Below the pieces are notes generated by a model, which worked only from the letters and a program-made list of their open reading frames with translations, did not search any database and was not told the DNA's origin. From positions 1-24,673 of the IMG/VR virus record IMGVR_UViG_3300048591_001692: a stretch of DNA of 24,673 bases; one strand, 5' to 3'. Below, in pieces: positions 1 to 7,518 of this stretch (the first letter of the stretch is position 1; each line of letters opens with the position of its first letter). This DNA comes from a virus. The translations under genes and the position numbers were made by a program.

Positions 1-1509
1 CTAGCAGTTGCTGCCGGAGGCAAGAGCCGCGGCCCGCCCGGTGCCAAGGGGCGGGTCGACCAATCTCATCGCCCGATTCCGCTGGCCTTGTCCGACTCTG
101 AGCCCCAGGAAATCCACTATCCGGCCCGTCTGGCCGTCCGGATCGGCCATCAGATCCGGGTAGGAAACCGTCAGTAGCCGCCCCTCCGGCACCCGCGCCA
201 GCCCTTCCAGCTTCGCATCCCACAGCGCTCGCTGGAGCCCCTCGCACTGCTCGGGCGTCGCGCGGAGCCAGCCGCGGGCCTTGGCCGAGCGGTCCACGAG
301 GGAGCGGATGGACTCCTCGATCGGGCGGTCGATGTGGATGAAGCGGCTCTCGGGCTCGAGCTCCAGCAGCAGGTCGATCATGAAGCAGAGGTGCGGGTAC
401 TTGCCGCCCATGATCGTGCCGCGCCAGGCGGCCTCGCGCTGGCGGGCGTCGATCCACTCGCGGAGGCGCCGGCGCGTCGTCTCGACAGGCACAGCGCGCT
501 CGATCGACGGGAACGGGTACGCCTGCTCGCAGATCATCGCCAGGCCGTGGGCCTCGAAGCCGCCGGTGCCGCGACCCCCACGATTCTCGTATCCGATGAG
601 TCGGTTGCCCATGTGCACGCCCAGGCGGTGGAGGATGCCGGCGGTGACGGACGAGCCGGAGCGGTGCAGGCCGACGACCCACACGGGCGGGCGGTGGACC
701 TGCCGCGGCCCCTTGCCCCAGCCGTTCCAGAAGCGGTCCTGGGTGACGCGGCCTGAGATGTCGCTCGGCCCGCCGGCCTGGCCGACGATCCAGGTCGCCG
801 GCGCGTAGACCTTGTGCCTTCCCGAGGCGTGGAGTAGCTCCATCCGGTGGTCCACGTGGTGGCGCGGCGAGCGGGCGTGCGCCGGCCAGTCGCAGAGGTG
901 CTGGTAGAGGACGCGGATGAACGGGCCGCGGACGGCGTAGGCCTGGGTGCGGTTGACCATGAACGGGCGGACGACGTCCTCGTTGACCTTCTCTGGCTGG
1001 CGGACGCGCAGGCCCCGGTGCTGGCCGCCGAGGTAGACCTGCACCCAGTCCGATGGCAGCGCGCGAAGGAAGCGGGCCGCCCGCTCGGTGAAGTCCGGCG
1101 GGAAGAGGGCGTCGTCCTCTAGGACCAGCAGCGCGCCGCCACGCCGGTCGAGTCCATCGGTCAGGGCCTGCTCGAGGATGCGGATGTGGCTGAGCATGCA
1201 CCCCCAGGCCCCGCCGCCCTGTCGCCACCACGCGGGCGGACGCACAGCGCGACCGTCGATGGCCGGGAATCGGTGGACGCCGCGGATGGGGCAGTTGCGC
1301 TTGAACGCCTCCCAGCGCTCGGGCCGCCGGTCGAGGTTGATGCACAGGGCGCAGACCTCGGCGCCGTCCGCCGACTGCGAGAACAGCCTCAGGGTCTCGT
1401 CGGCCAGCCTGGATGCGGGAGCCGCATCCTTCTTTATGGGCGCGGCGACGGGCCGTTCGATCCGTTCGGCGAATGGCGGGGGCGGGAAGATGGTCGCGGC
1501 GGTAGTCAT
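1..1509 (-). CDS. GT25 glycosyltransferase-sulfotransferase fusion protein
   Basis: The 502-residue protein has two enzymatic halves. Residues about 50-255 look like a family-25 (LPS-type) glycosyltransferase: an INLDRRPER start motif at 57-65, GCMLSHI at 103-109, and the acidic VLEDDA motif at 129-134 that would bind the metal and nucleotide sugar. Residues about 275-490 look like a PAPS-dependent sulfotransferase, with the 5'-phosphosulfate loop GLHRSGSS at 280-287 and a later FIHIDRPIEESIRSL segment matching the 3'-phosphate-binding region. The ATG at 1509 overlaps the upstream gene's stop (ATGA), and the TAG stop is the first codon of the window. No signal peptide or membrane segment is visible. 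Its place at the end of the tail module suggests that it decorates a phage tail protein (perhaps the Ser-rich Hint proteins) or host surface glycans. The enzyme classes are fairly clear; the substrate is inference. Confidence 0.85.
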   Translation of the reverse strand: MTTAATIFPPPPFAERIERPVAAPIKKDAAPASRLADETLRLFSQSADGAEVCALCINLDRRPERWEAFKRNCPIRGVHRFPAIDGRAVRPPAWWRQGGGAWGCMLSHIRILEQALTDGLDRRGGALLVLEDDALFPPDFTERAARFLRALPSDWVQVYLGGQHRGLRVRQPEKVNEDVVRPFMVNRTQAYAVRGPFIRVLYQHLCDWPAHARSPRHHVDHRMELLHASGRHKVYAPATWIVGQAGGPSDISGRVTQDRFWNGWGKGPRQVHRPPVWVVGLHRSGSSVTAGILHRLGVHMGNRLIGYENRGGRGTGGFEAHGLAMICEQAYPFPSIERAVPVETTRRRLREWIDARQREAAWRGTIMGGKYPHLCFMIDLLLELEPESRFIHIDRPIEESIRSLVDRSAKARGWLRATPEQCEGLQRALWDAKLEGLARVPEGRLLTVSYPDLMADPDGQTGRIVDFLGLRVGQGQRNRAMRLVDPPLGTGRAAALASGSNC

Positions 1510-2009
1510 AGCTGCGTGGCGAGCCACTCCCGGAACGGCGGCGGCACGTGCGGCACGCCGACGAGGCGGAAGAAGTGCTCCTCTGTCGGGGTCGGTACGG
1601 GAGTGCCGTCGAGCGTGTAGAGCCCGATGAATGGGACGTGCTCGGGCTGGATGTCGGGTAGGTCGCCCACGCCCTCGGAGGTGAAGTCGAACAGGTAACC
1701 CATCTCGCGAGCCTTGTCGCGCAGGACGCGGTTCAGCTCGTGCGGACCGGTCGAGAAGGCCAGGACGGCGCCGTAGGTCTCGGGCGTGGCGACGAACAAA
1801 TCGGCCTCGCGCTTGGGGTGGCGCGGCCGCGTGCCCGGATTGGAGTGGAAGGTCCACGGGTCGTTGGTGACGATGAGCAGGTCGAGATCGGCGACTTCGG
1901 GCAGGCCGCGCCGCACCGAGCCGGTGATCTCCGCGTGCAGGACCCGCTCGTCGGCCATGAGCCGGTCGCGGGCGGCGAGAGCACGTTGGAGGATGTCGAT
2001 CGTCTTCAT
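1506..2009 (-). CDS. Minimal DNA polymerase X-family nucleotidyltransferase
   Basis: This 167-residue protein matches the palm and thumb of family X DNA polymerases. It has the nucleotide-binding GSVRRG at 30-35, catalytic aspartates in DLD (41 and 43), and a third aspartate in ADLF (70). It also has the STGPHELNRVLR segment at 86-97, matching the polymerase X FTGSxxFNxxLR motif, and a closing TEEHFFRLVGVPHVPPPFR segment that resembles the family's conserved C-terminus. The N-terminal lyase and fingers domains of cellular enzymes are absent, which makes it close in size to the 174-residue African swine fever virus Pol X. The ATG at 2009 is chosen because GAGG lies six to seven bases upstream; another ATG at 2015 has no suitable spacing. 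A gap-filling or terminal-nucleotidyl role is possible. Its location in a tail operon is unexpected. Confidence 0.8.
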   Translation of the reverse strand: MKTIDILQRALAARDRLMADERVLHAEITGSVRRGLPEVADLDLLIVTNDPWTFHSNPGTRPRHPKREADLFVATPETYGAVLAFSTGPHELNRVLRDKAREMGYLFDFTSEGVGDLPDIQPEHVPFIGLYTLDGTPVPTPTEEHFFRLVGVPHVPPPFREWLATQL

Positions 2010-2017
2010 GGTCATCC

Positions 2018-2905
2018 TCAGAAGGGAACAACGATCGCGCTGCTCGAGCCGGCGCTGGAACTCGATCCGGGCCCGCCGAAGGACGAGCCGCTGCTCTTGC
2101 TGCTGCTCCCGGCGCCGCCGCCGGAGCTCGATCCGCCGCCGCTGCCGGAGCTGGCCGCGTCGTTGTGGACCCACACGCCGTCGGCGAGGTAGACGTTGGT
2201 GCCGGGGACGTGCAGCGCGACTGTGCGCACCGTGCGATGGATGCGTTCGATGGAGACGATCTCCTCGTCGGCCAGGTCGTGGCGAACGAGGCGATCGCCG
2301 ACGCGCAGGAGCTCGGCCGAGCAGAAGCCGGTGTCTCCATCGCGTCGGATCAGGAACGGATGCTCAAAGGTCGCCTTCACGCGACCGTTTATCAGGAAGA
2401 ACCCCTCGTGCGTCCCGCGGCGCACATTGGCAATGCGTGATGCGCATGGGCGCGGAGCCGCGGCGCCGGTCACGCGCCACTGGTACTGCGCCTGCCACTC
2501 GGCGTCGCGCGCCAGGCCCGGAACATCCAGCGACTCGGCCGCATCGCCGGGCTCGAGACGCTCGATCGGGACGAGCCTGCCGTCGGCGAGGCGCACGAGC
2601 GTGCCGTAGAGGAAGCAGTTCCCGCCGCCACCGCCACCTCCGCTGGACCCGCCGGACCCTCCACCCGATCCGCTGGAGCCGCCCGATCCTCCTCCGGAAC
2701 TCTCCGAACTCGACGGCTCCGACACCGAGGGCTCCGACATGCTGCTCTCGCTGAACGATCCGCTGGAGCTGCTCAGACAGGGCGGGTTGAGCTGCGGGTT
2801 GCCGATGCGGGCGATGACCCACGCGATCTCGGGATCGTCGCGCTGACCCTTGGGCTGGACCCAGAGCAGGTGAGCGGAGCCGGTGGTGCTGCTCTTGAGG
2901 ATCAT
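2018..2905 (-). CDS. Distal tail protein with embedded intein-like Hint domain (copy 2)
   Basis: The 295-residue protein has a short N-terminal segment (1-43, not recognised), a Ser- then Gly-rich linker (44-95), a Hint domain (Cys97 to Asn248) and a Ser/Gly-rich tail ending SSSAIVVPF. The Hint domain opens with CFLYGTLVRL, has the block-B Thr179 and His182 in ATFEHPFL, and ends GVWVHN. The residue after Asn248 is Asp, not Cys, Ser or Thr, so classical intein splicing is not expected. Bacterial intein-like (BIL) domains of type A are known to self-cleave in this configuration. There is no homing endonuclease insert. GAGGAGG precedes the ATG at good spacing, and the gene starts 10 bases after its paralogue's stop. 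It is probably an exposed tail-tip or fibre component. The Hint call is strong; the structural role is inferred from position. Confidence 0.8.
   Translation of the reverse strand: MILKSSTTGSAHLLWVQPKGQRDDPEIAWVIARIGNPQLNPPCLSSSSGSFSESSMSEPSVSEPSSSESSGGGSGGSSGSGGGSGGSSGGGGGGGNCFLYGTLVRLADGRLVPIERLEPGDAAESLDVPGLARDAEWQAQYQWRVTGAAAPRPCASRIANVRRGTHEGFFLINGRVKATFEHPFLIRRDGDTGFCSAELLRVGDRLVRHDLADEEIVSIERIHRTVRTVALHVPGTNVYLADGVWVHNDAASSGSGGGSSSGGGAGSSSKSSGSSFGGPGSSSSAGSSSAIVVPF
2162..2617 (-). other. Hint/BIL autoprocessing domain 2 (coding segment)
   Basis: This is the coding segment for Cys97 to Asn248 of the second Hint protein. It contains all expected Hint elements: nucleophilic first Cys, T..H in block B, and a terminal His-Asn. 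Gly-rich sequence lies on the N-side and Ser/Gly-rich sequence on the C-side. Confidence 0.85.
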
Positions 2906-2915
2906 CGCAGCCTCC

Positions 2916-4247
2916 TCAGAACGGCACCGTCACGCCGCCGAACGGCACGGTGATGGCGGAACTCGAACCCGATGACGACGACGACGCGCTGCTGCTGCTG
3001 AACGACGAGCCGCTGGACTTGCCGGAGTCGGAGGCGCTCGACGAGCCCGACTCGGAGCTGGAACTGCTCGCCGAACCGGCGAACTGAGCGAGGTCGTTGT
3101 GCGCCCATATCCCGTCGGCGACGTAGGTGTTCGTGCCGGGGACGTGGATGGCGACAGTGGCAACGATGCCGTCGAAGCGGTCGATAGTGGCGATGGCCTC
3201 CTCGGTCAGATCGTGACGCAGCAGCACATCGCCCAGGCGCAGCATCTCCACGGAGCAGAAGCCCAACTCGTGGCCGCGGCGCACGAGTAGCGGGTGCTCG
3301 AACGTCGCCTTGATTCGGCCGTTGACGAGGTAGAAGCCTTCGTGCTCGCCTCGCGTGACGCTCGCGACCGCGGCGTCGCAGCGGTCGAGTTTCGCATCGC
3401 CGGCATCGGTGCGCCACAGATACTGCGCGCGGTCTGGTGCGTCGGGATCGAGCCCGGGCACGTGCAGCGATGCCACACGATCGCCCGGGCGCAAGTCCTC
3501 GATGGGGACGAGCGCGCCGTCAGACAGGCGCACGAGCGTGCCTTCGAGGAAGCAGTTGTAGCCGGAGGAGCCGCTCCCACCGCCCGAGCCCCCGCCGGAA
3601 CCACCACCACCTCCGCCCCCGCCACCTCCGCCTCCCCCTCCACCACCGCCCCCTCCTCCGCCTCCCCCGCCTCCGGACCCACCGCCCCCTCCGCCCGAAC
3701 CGCCACCGGAGCCGGACCCGCCCGACCCGCTCCCTGATCCGCCGCCCCCTCCGCCGCCGCTGCCCCCGCTCCCGCCGCTGGAGCCGCCGCCGCCTCCTCC
3801 GCCACCGCCCGAGCTGCCAGCGTCAGGGTCGAGGTCGGCGAAGCGGTCGCACTCGTCGATCATGCGGACGCGCGCGGGACACACGCCGTCCACGCACCCG
3901 CGCCCGATCGCGTCCTTGGCGATCGGCTCGAGCAGCACGACGAAGCGACCGGTGTGCTTAGGCTTCGGCTCGACGCCGCGCAGCGCGACGCGCGCCGCGA
4001 ACTCGTCGAAGTTCTCCTTCGGGAAGATGACGGGACCGCCGATGCCGAGGATGTCGAAGCGGTTCTTGTCCTTGCCGCTGGCGTTGAGGACGGGCACGAT
4101 GCCCGCCTGGCGGATCGCGTGGATCGCATCGCCGGCGCCCGCGCCCTGCTCACGGTGCGCCGCCGCCGCATCGACGAAGGCGTTGTACGCCGCGGCGGGG
4201 ATCGCCAGCGGCTGGCCGGAGCGGACTTTGCGGAAGGCGTCGCCCAT
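2916..4247 (-). CDS. Tail protein with poly-Gly linker and embedded Hint domain (copy 1)
   Basis: The 443-residue protein has an N-terminal globular part (about 1-143) beginning MGDAFRKVRSGQPLAIP, a type seen in tail modules of planctomycete prophages as far as I recall. A Gly/Ser linker follows (about 144-229), including 25 consecutive glycines at 192-216. Then comes a complete Hint domain (Cys232 to Asn384) and a Ser-rich tail ending SSSAITVPFGGVTVPF. Hint elements: CFLEGTLVRL at the start, Thr315 and His318 in ATFEHPLL, and GIWAHN at the end. Asp385 follows, so BIL-type cleavage rather than classical splicing is the expected outcome. The start at 4247 has no clear ribosome-binding site and follows the upstream stop by 12 bases, so coupling is likely. 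No toxin domain lies after the Hint domain. The gene directly follows a probable distal tail protein, which supports a tail-tip role. Confidence 0.8.
   Translation of the reverse strand: MGDAFRKVRSGQPLAIPAAAYNAFVDAAAAHREQGAGAGDAIHAIRQAGIVPVLNASGKDKNRFDILGIGGPVIFPKENFDEFAARVALRGVEPKPKHTGRFVVLLEPIAKDAIGRGCVDGVCPARVRMIDECDRFADLDPDAGSSGGGGGGGGGSSGGSGGSGGGGGGGSGSGSGGSGSGGGSGGGGGGSGGGGGGGGGGGGGGGGGGGGGGGGGSGGGSGGGSGSSGYNCFLEGTLVRLSDGALVPIEDLRPGDRVASLHVPGLDPDAPDRAQYLWRTDAGDAKLDRCDAAVASVTRGEHEGFYLVNGRIKATFEHPLLVRRGHELGFCSVEMLRLGDVLLRHDLTEEAIATIDRFDGIVATVAIHVPGTNTYVADGIWAHNDLAQFAGSASSSSSESGSSSASDSGKSSGSSFSSSSASSSSSGSSSAITVPFGGVTVPF
3096..3554 (-). other. Hint/BIL autoprocessing domain 1 (coding segment)
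   Basis: This is the coding segment for Cys232 to Asn384 of the first Hint protein, 153 residues long. It is clearly paralogous to the domain at 2162-2617, with more than half of positions matching by eye. It retains the first Cys, the block-B Thr and His, and the terminal His-Asn. Confidence 0.85.
3561..3818 (-). repeat. Gly-rich low-complexity coding tract
   Basis: This tract encodes residues 144-229 of the first Hint protein, almost entirely Gly with scattered Ser. Residues 192-216 are 25 glycines in a row. The glycine codons are mixed (GGC, GGT, GGA, GGG), so it is not a perfect nucleotide repeat, but it is prone to slippage and to assembly error. Confidence 0.9.
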
Positions 4248-4259
4248 GATGTGTGGGGG

Positions 4260-5069
4260 TCAGATCCCCAGCCCTCCGAAGTTGCCGGCGTCGTAGACCC
4301 GCTCGACGTATGCCGCGATCGGGCGCTTCACCAGCGCCTTGGCGTCGTCGTCCGTGCGGTCGGCATACCGCGCCCACAGGTACTCCCAGCCCTTCTTGCT
4401 GATCCCGGTGATGTCGCCGACCTTCAGGCCGGTCGCGTTCGGGCTGGCCGCGAACCGGAATGTCACCTCCCAGTCCTGCGTGCCGCCGGGCGCCACTCGC
4501 TTCGAGCCCGTAGCGCCGAGAAAGAGCACCTCGCCGGCCGCGAACCCGCGGAACGAGCCGTTGTTGACCTTGCCGGTCAGGCCGAAGAGCGTGAGCTTGT
4601 AGCCCTGCGTCACCTGCCCATCGGGCAGGTAGTGGGTCTCGGAGAAGTTGTAGACCGGGACGACGATGTCCACGCCCTCGACGCCCGTGTCCGTGACGCC
4701 GATAGCGCCTTTGAAGTCCGGCGCGGTCTGCCCCGACGGGGCCTTGCGCAGGATCGTCTGGCGGCTCTGGGTGATGTGGCGCGTGCCGCCGCCGGTGTCG
4801 AAGCTGAAGACGCTCTCGCCGGTCTGGAGCCCGCCGAACGAGGGCACGGCGAAGCGCACCGTGCCGTCCCACAGCTCGTGCCCCTGCGGCTCGAGCTGCA
4901 CGTCCTGGCGGACGAGGCCGTCGTATTCGGTCGGGGCCGCGGCCTCCAGCGCCCCGCGGGCGGCGAGGTCGTCGTCGGTGCCCTTGATCCAGTAGCGCAG
5001 CTCGACCGAGGGGCTTTTGCCCGCCACAGTCGATCGGCTCTCGAATCGTTCCTCGACGACGATGGGCAC
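4260..5069 (-). CDS. Probable distal tail/baseplate structural protein
   Basis: I do not recognise this 269-residue protein as a named family. It is soluble, beta-rich in appearance and has no transmembrane segment. It ends with a segment containing LVKRPIAAYVERVYD. Its position between the tape measure gene and the Hint tail proteins is where siphoviruses encode distal tail or tail-tip proteins. The open frame extends to a TTG at 5087 that overlaps the tape measure stop. The GTG at 5069 is preferred because GAGGAA lies six bases upstream. The structural role is inferred from gene order. Confidence 0.65.
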   Translation of the reverse strand: MPIVVEERFESRSTVAGKSPSVELRYWIKGTDDDLAARGALEAAAPTEYDGLVRQDVQLEPQGHELWDGTVRFAVPSFGGLQTGESVFSFDTGGGTRHITQSRQTILRKAPSGQTAPDFKGAIGVTDTGVEGVDIVVPVYNFSETHYLPDGQVTQGYKLTLFGLTGKVNNGSFRGFAAGEVLFLGATGSKRVAPGGTQDWEVTFRFAASPNATGLKVGDITGISKKGWEYLWARYADRTDDDAKALVKRPIAAYVERVYDAGNFGGLGI

Positions 5070-5079
5070 GCGACGTTCC

Positions 5080-7074
5080 TCATCCAAAAGTCAGCCCGCC
5101 GGTGCGCGCGGCATCGGCGAGTCGCTTGGTGTTCTTGGCGGTCTGCTCGGTGGCGCTGGCGGTGCGCTCGGCCGCGTCGGCGCTGCCGGCCAAGCCCTGC
5201 ACGGCGAGCGCGTTGAACGTGCCGCGCACGCTGATTCGCGCGGCGATGGCGTCGCCGATCCCGGCGAGGCGGTCCTCGAGGTCGCCGAGCAAGTCACCGG
5301 GTCCGCGGCGGGGAGTGCCGTCGGCGCCGGCCTCCTCGCGCTTGCGGCGGGCCTCGGCGATCGCCTCGTCGAGGCGTCGGCGGGCTTCCTCAAGCTGGCG
5401 CTGCGTCTCCGTGAGGCGGGCGTCCGTGCCCTGCTGGAGCGCCTCCTGCGCCTCCTCGAACTGGCGACCGATCTCGGCGAGCGTTGCCTCGTTCAGCTCG
5501 CGTGAGCGATCGCGCTGCGTCTGCCGGCGCTGCTCGCGCTGCGACAGGTCGCGCCGGGCGCCCTCATCGATCTCGGAGAGGCGAGACTCGAGCTGCTCGT
5601 CCACAGCCCGCTTGGCGGCGTCGACGTCCAGCCCCGAGTCGAACAGCCCCTGGATCTCCAGCATCCGCTTGGCGACGAAGGCGCTGGCCCGCTCCCAGAT
5701 CTTCGTGAACCCGGACGTGAAGCGGGTCCAGGTCTTCGAGAGGAACGCGGTCGTCTCGATCCACGCAACTTCGAGCGCGTGCAGGACCTGCTGCGCCGCG
5801 GAGAGCGCCCCGAACCACATCTTCTGAGCCGTGCCGACGAAGAACGCCCGCGCCTGAAGCCAGACCTTGTTCAGCTCGGCGACGCCGCGCTGCCACGTGA
5901 GCTTGAGAGCCAGCCAAAGGATCTCGGCGGCGAGCGTGATGTCGCCCGCGGCGAGCGCGTCGCCGATCCCGCCGATCACCTTCCCGACGAACTCGCGCAA
6001 GCGCCCGAACTGGTCGCGGAGCCACGCCAGCGCCTCGCCGCCGGCGCCGGACCAGACCAGCAGCGCCGTGCCGAGTCCGACGACCGCCGCAACAACGAGG
6101 CCGATCGGCGAGAGCATCGCACTCAGGACCGTCCCGACGAAGCCGAACGCGGTCCCGACAGCGCCCACCGCCCCGGCCAGAAGGCCGAAGACGGCCCCGA
6201 CTCCCGCGATCAGCAGGCCCAGGCCGATGATGGCGATCCCGGCGGCCGCGACTCCCGCAGCGACCTTGGCGACGGTGACGACCAGCGCCTTGTTCTCGCG
6301 CACCCATTGCGTCGCCGTGACTACCGCACGCACAACCGCGTTGGTCAGGTCGATGACTGTCGGCGCCAGCGCCGAGCCGATCACGAACACGCCCTGCTTG
6401 AGCACGCGCCAGAGGATGTTCAGAGTGTCGTTAAGCAGCGCCGCGTCCTTGGCCGTCTCCGTCGAGACGGTCAGGCCGAGGGAACGAGCCTGCTCCTGGA
6501 GCTCCTCGATCCCGCGCGCCCCGCTCTGCATGAGCGGGAGCAGCTGGGTGCCGGCGCGGCCGAGGAGCTGCATCGCCAGCGCGGCACGCTTGGATGGGTC
6601 TTCGATGCGGCTAAGAGCGTCTGCCACGAGCTTGAACTGCTCCTCGGGTGTGAGCCCGCGGAACTGCTCGGCGGTCAGGCCGAGGTCGGAGAAGGCATCC
6701 GTGGCGGTCGAGAGCCCGCGCTCGGCGTCGTTGATCGATCGCTGGAGGGTGCGGACACCCTTCTCCAATACCTGGAGGTCGGCGCCCGACTGCTCGGCGG
6801 CGAAGCCCAACTCGGACAGGGCCTCGACACTGATGCCTGTCCGCTGGCTCATCTTGTCGAGCACGTCGCCGGCGCTGGCGAACGACCGCACGCTCGCTGC
6901 CAGGGGCGCCAGGCCCGCCGTGCCGATCGCGGCGATGCGGGTGCCGATGGACCGCACGCCGGCGCCGAACGCCTGGAGCCGGCGCTGCGCAGCCCGCAGG
7001 CCCGCCGTCAACCGGTCGCTGACGCCGAGCTCGACGAACGCCCGTCCCGCGCGGATGCCCTTGGCGCCGGCCAT
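5080..7074 (-). CDS. Phage tail tape measure protein
   Basis: This 664-residue protein is the longest tail gene. The N-terminal 200 residues resemble the TP901-type tape measure core (FASAGDVLDKMSQRTGISVE, then repeated helical stretches). A long hydrophobic region rich in Ala, Gly and Val follows (about 265-345), as is usual for tape measures that insert into the host membrane. The C-terminal part (about 490-610) is charged and coiled-coil-like, rich in Glu, Arg and Gln. The protein sets tail length and is ejected ahead of the DNA. At roughly 1.5 Å per residue its length would fit a tail near 100 nm, which is inference. It follows the tail chaperones as expected and starts with ATG at 7074, overlapping nothing. 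Confidence 0.9.
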   Translation of the reverse strand: MAGAKGIRAGRAFVELGVSDRLTAGLRAAQRRLQAFGAGVRSIGTRIAAIGTAGLAPLAASVRSFASAGDVLDKMSQRTGISVEALSELGFAAEQSGADLQVLEKGVRTLQRSINDAERGLSTATDAFSDLGLTAEQFRGLTPEEQFKLVADALSRIEDPSKRAALAMQLLGRAGTQLLPLMQSGARGIEELQEQARSLGLTVSTETAKDAALLNDTLNILWRVLKQGVFVIGSALAPTVIDLTNAVVRAVVTATQWVRENKALVVTVAKVAAGVAAAGIAIIGLGLLIAGVGAVFGLLAGAVGAVGTAFGFVGTVLSAMLSPIGLVVAAVVGLGTALLVWSGAGGEALAWLRDQFGRLREFVGKVIGGIGDALAAGDITLAAEILWLALKLTWQRGVAELNKVWLQARAFFVGTAQKMWFGALSAAQQVLHALEVAWIETTAFLSKTWTRFTSGFTKIWERASAFVAKRMLEIQGLFDSGLDVDAAKRAVDEQLESRLSEIDEGARRDLSQREQRRQTQRDRSRELNEATLAEIGRQFEEAQEALQQGTDARLTETQRQLEEARRRLDEAIAEARRKREEAGADGTPRRGPGDLLGDLEDRLAGIGDAIAARISVRGTFNALAVQGLAGSADAAERTASATEQTAKNTKRLADAARTGGLTFG

Positions 7075-7077
7075 GTG

Positions 7078-7518
7078 TCAGGGCCCTCCGCGCACGCTGT
7101 TGGCCCATGCCTTGGGCAGCTTGGGCTTCTCCTTCTGAAGCGCCGGCCCCATATAGGGGCGCTCCGCGATCTTCACCCGCTGGCGCACGAGCCGGCCGCG
7201 CACACGCCGCGTGATTACGGTCTTGCCGCCGAACTCCAGCACGTTCGGCGCGGTGCTCGTCTTGAAGCCCACGGGTCCGACAACGACCGAGTCCGTGCTT
7301 CGGTCGTACCCGAACAGGATCAACCGCCGCAGGCTCCCCTCGTGTGAGTGCGGTGGCTTGCCCGGCGGGGCCGACCCCTTGCGCTTGCGGATGCTGGTCT
7401 TGGCCGACTGGCGGATGAAGGCACCGCCGCGGGAGAGGGCCTTGCGCTTCGCCCGGTCCACGGCGGCGACGACGCGCGGCCGGTCGAAGAACATGTGCTT
7501 GATACGCATGTCGATCAC
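7078..7518 (-). CDS. HK97 gp10-like tail completion/minor tail protein
   Basis: The 146-residue basic protein contains a RGGAFIRQSAKTSIRKRKG segment followed by APPGKPPHSHEGSLRRLI. This resembles the arrangement of HK97 gp10-like (neck/tail completion) proteins, in which a basic helix precedes a conserved G-x-Leu-Arg segment. A GTG at 7518 overlaps the GT-frame stop (GTGA); an ATG at 7509 would remove three residues. A GAGG about ten bases upstream can serve the GTG. The slot between chaperone and tape measure is unusual for gp10-like proteins, which normally lie before the tail tube. The call rests on motif resemblance and could be wrong; a different minor tail protein is the alternative. 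Confidence 0.5.
   Translation of the reverse strand: MIDMRIKHMFFDRPRVVAAVDRAKRKALSRGGAFIRQSAKTSIRKRKGSAPPGKPPHSHEGSLRRLILFGYDRSTDSVVVGPVGFKTSTAPNVLEFGGKTVITRRVRGRLVRQRVKIAERPYMGPALQKEKPKLPKAWANSVRGGP

Noticed and set aside
3561-3818. Gly-rich tract as a CRISPR-like or tandem DNA repeat array
   Set aside because: The codons vary and the reading frame is maintained; there are no spacers or regular repeat unit, so it is protein low complexity.
2018-4247. Hint domains as polymorphic-toxin release devices
   Set aside because: Only Ser/Gly-rich low-complexity sequence follows each Hint domain; no toxin domain or immunity gene is present.
5779-7347. Long plus-strand open frame of 522 codons opposite the tape measure
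   Set aside because: It is antisense to a recognised gene, is highly charged and low in hydrophobic residues, and no domain is visible. High GC makes such frames common.
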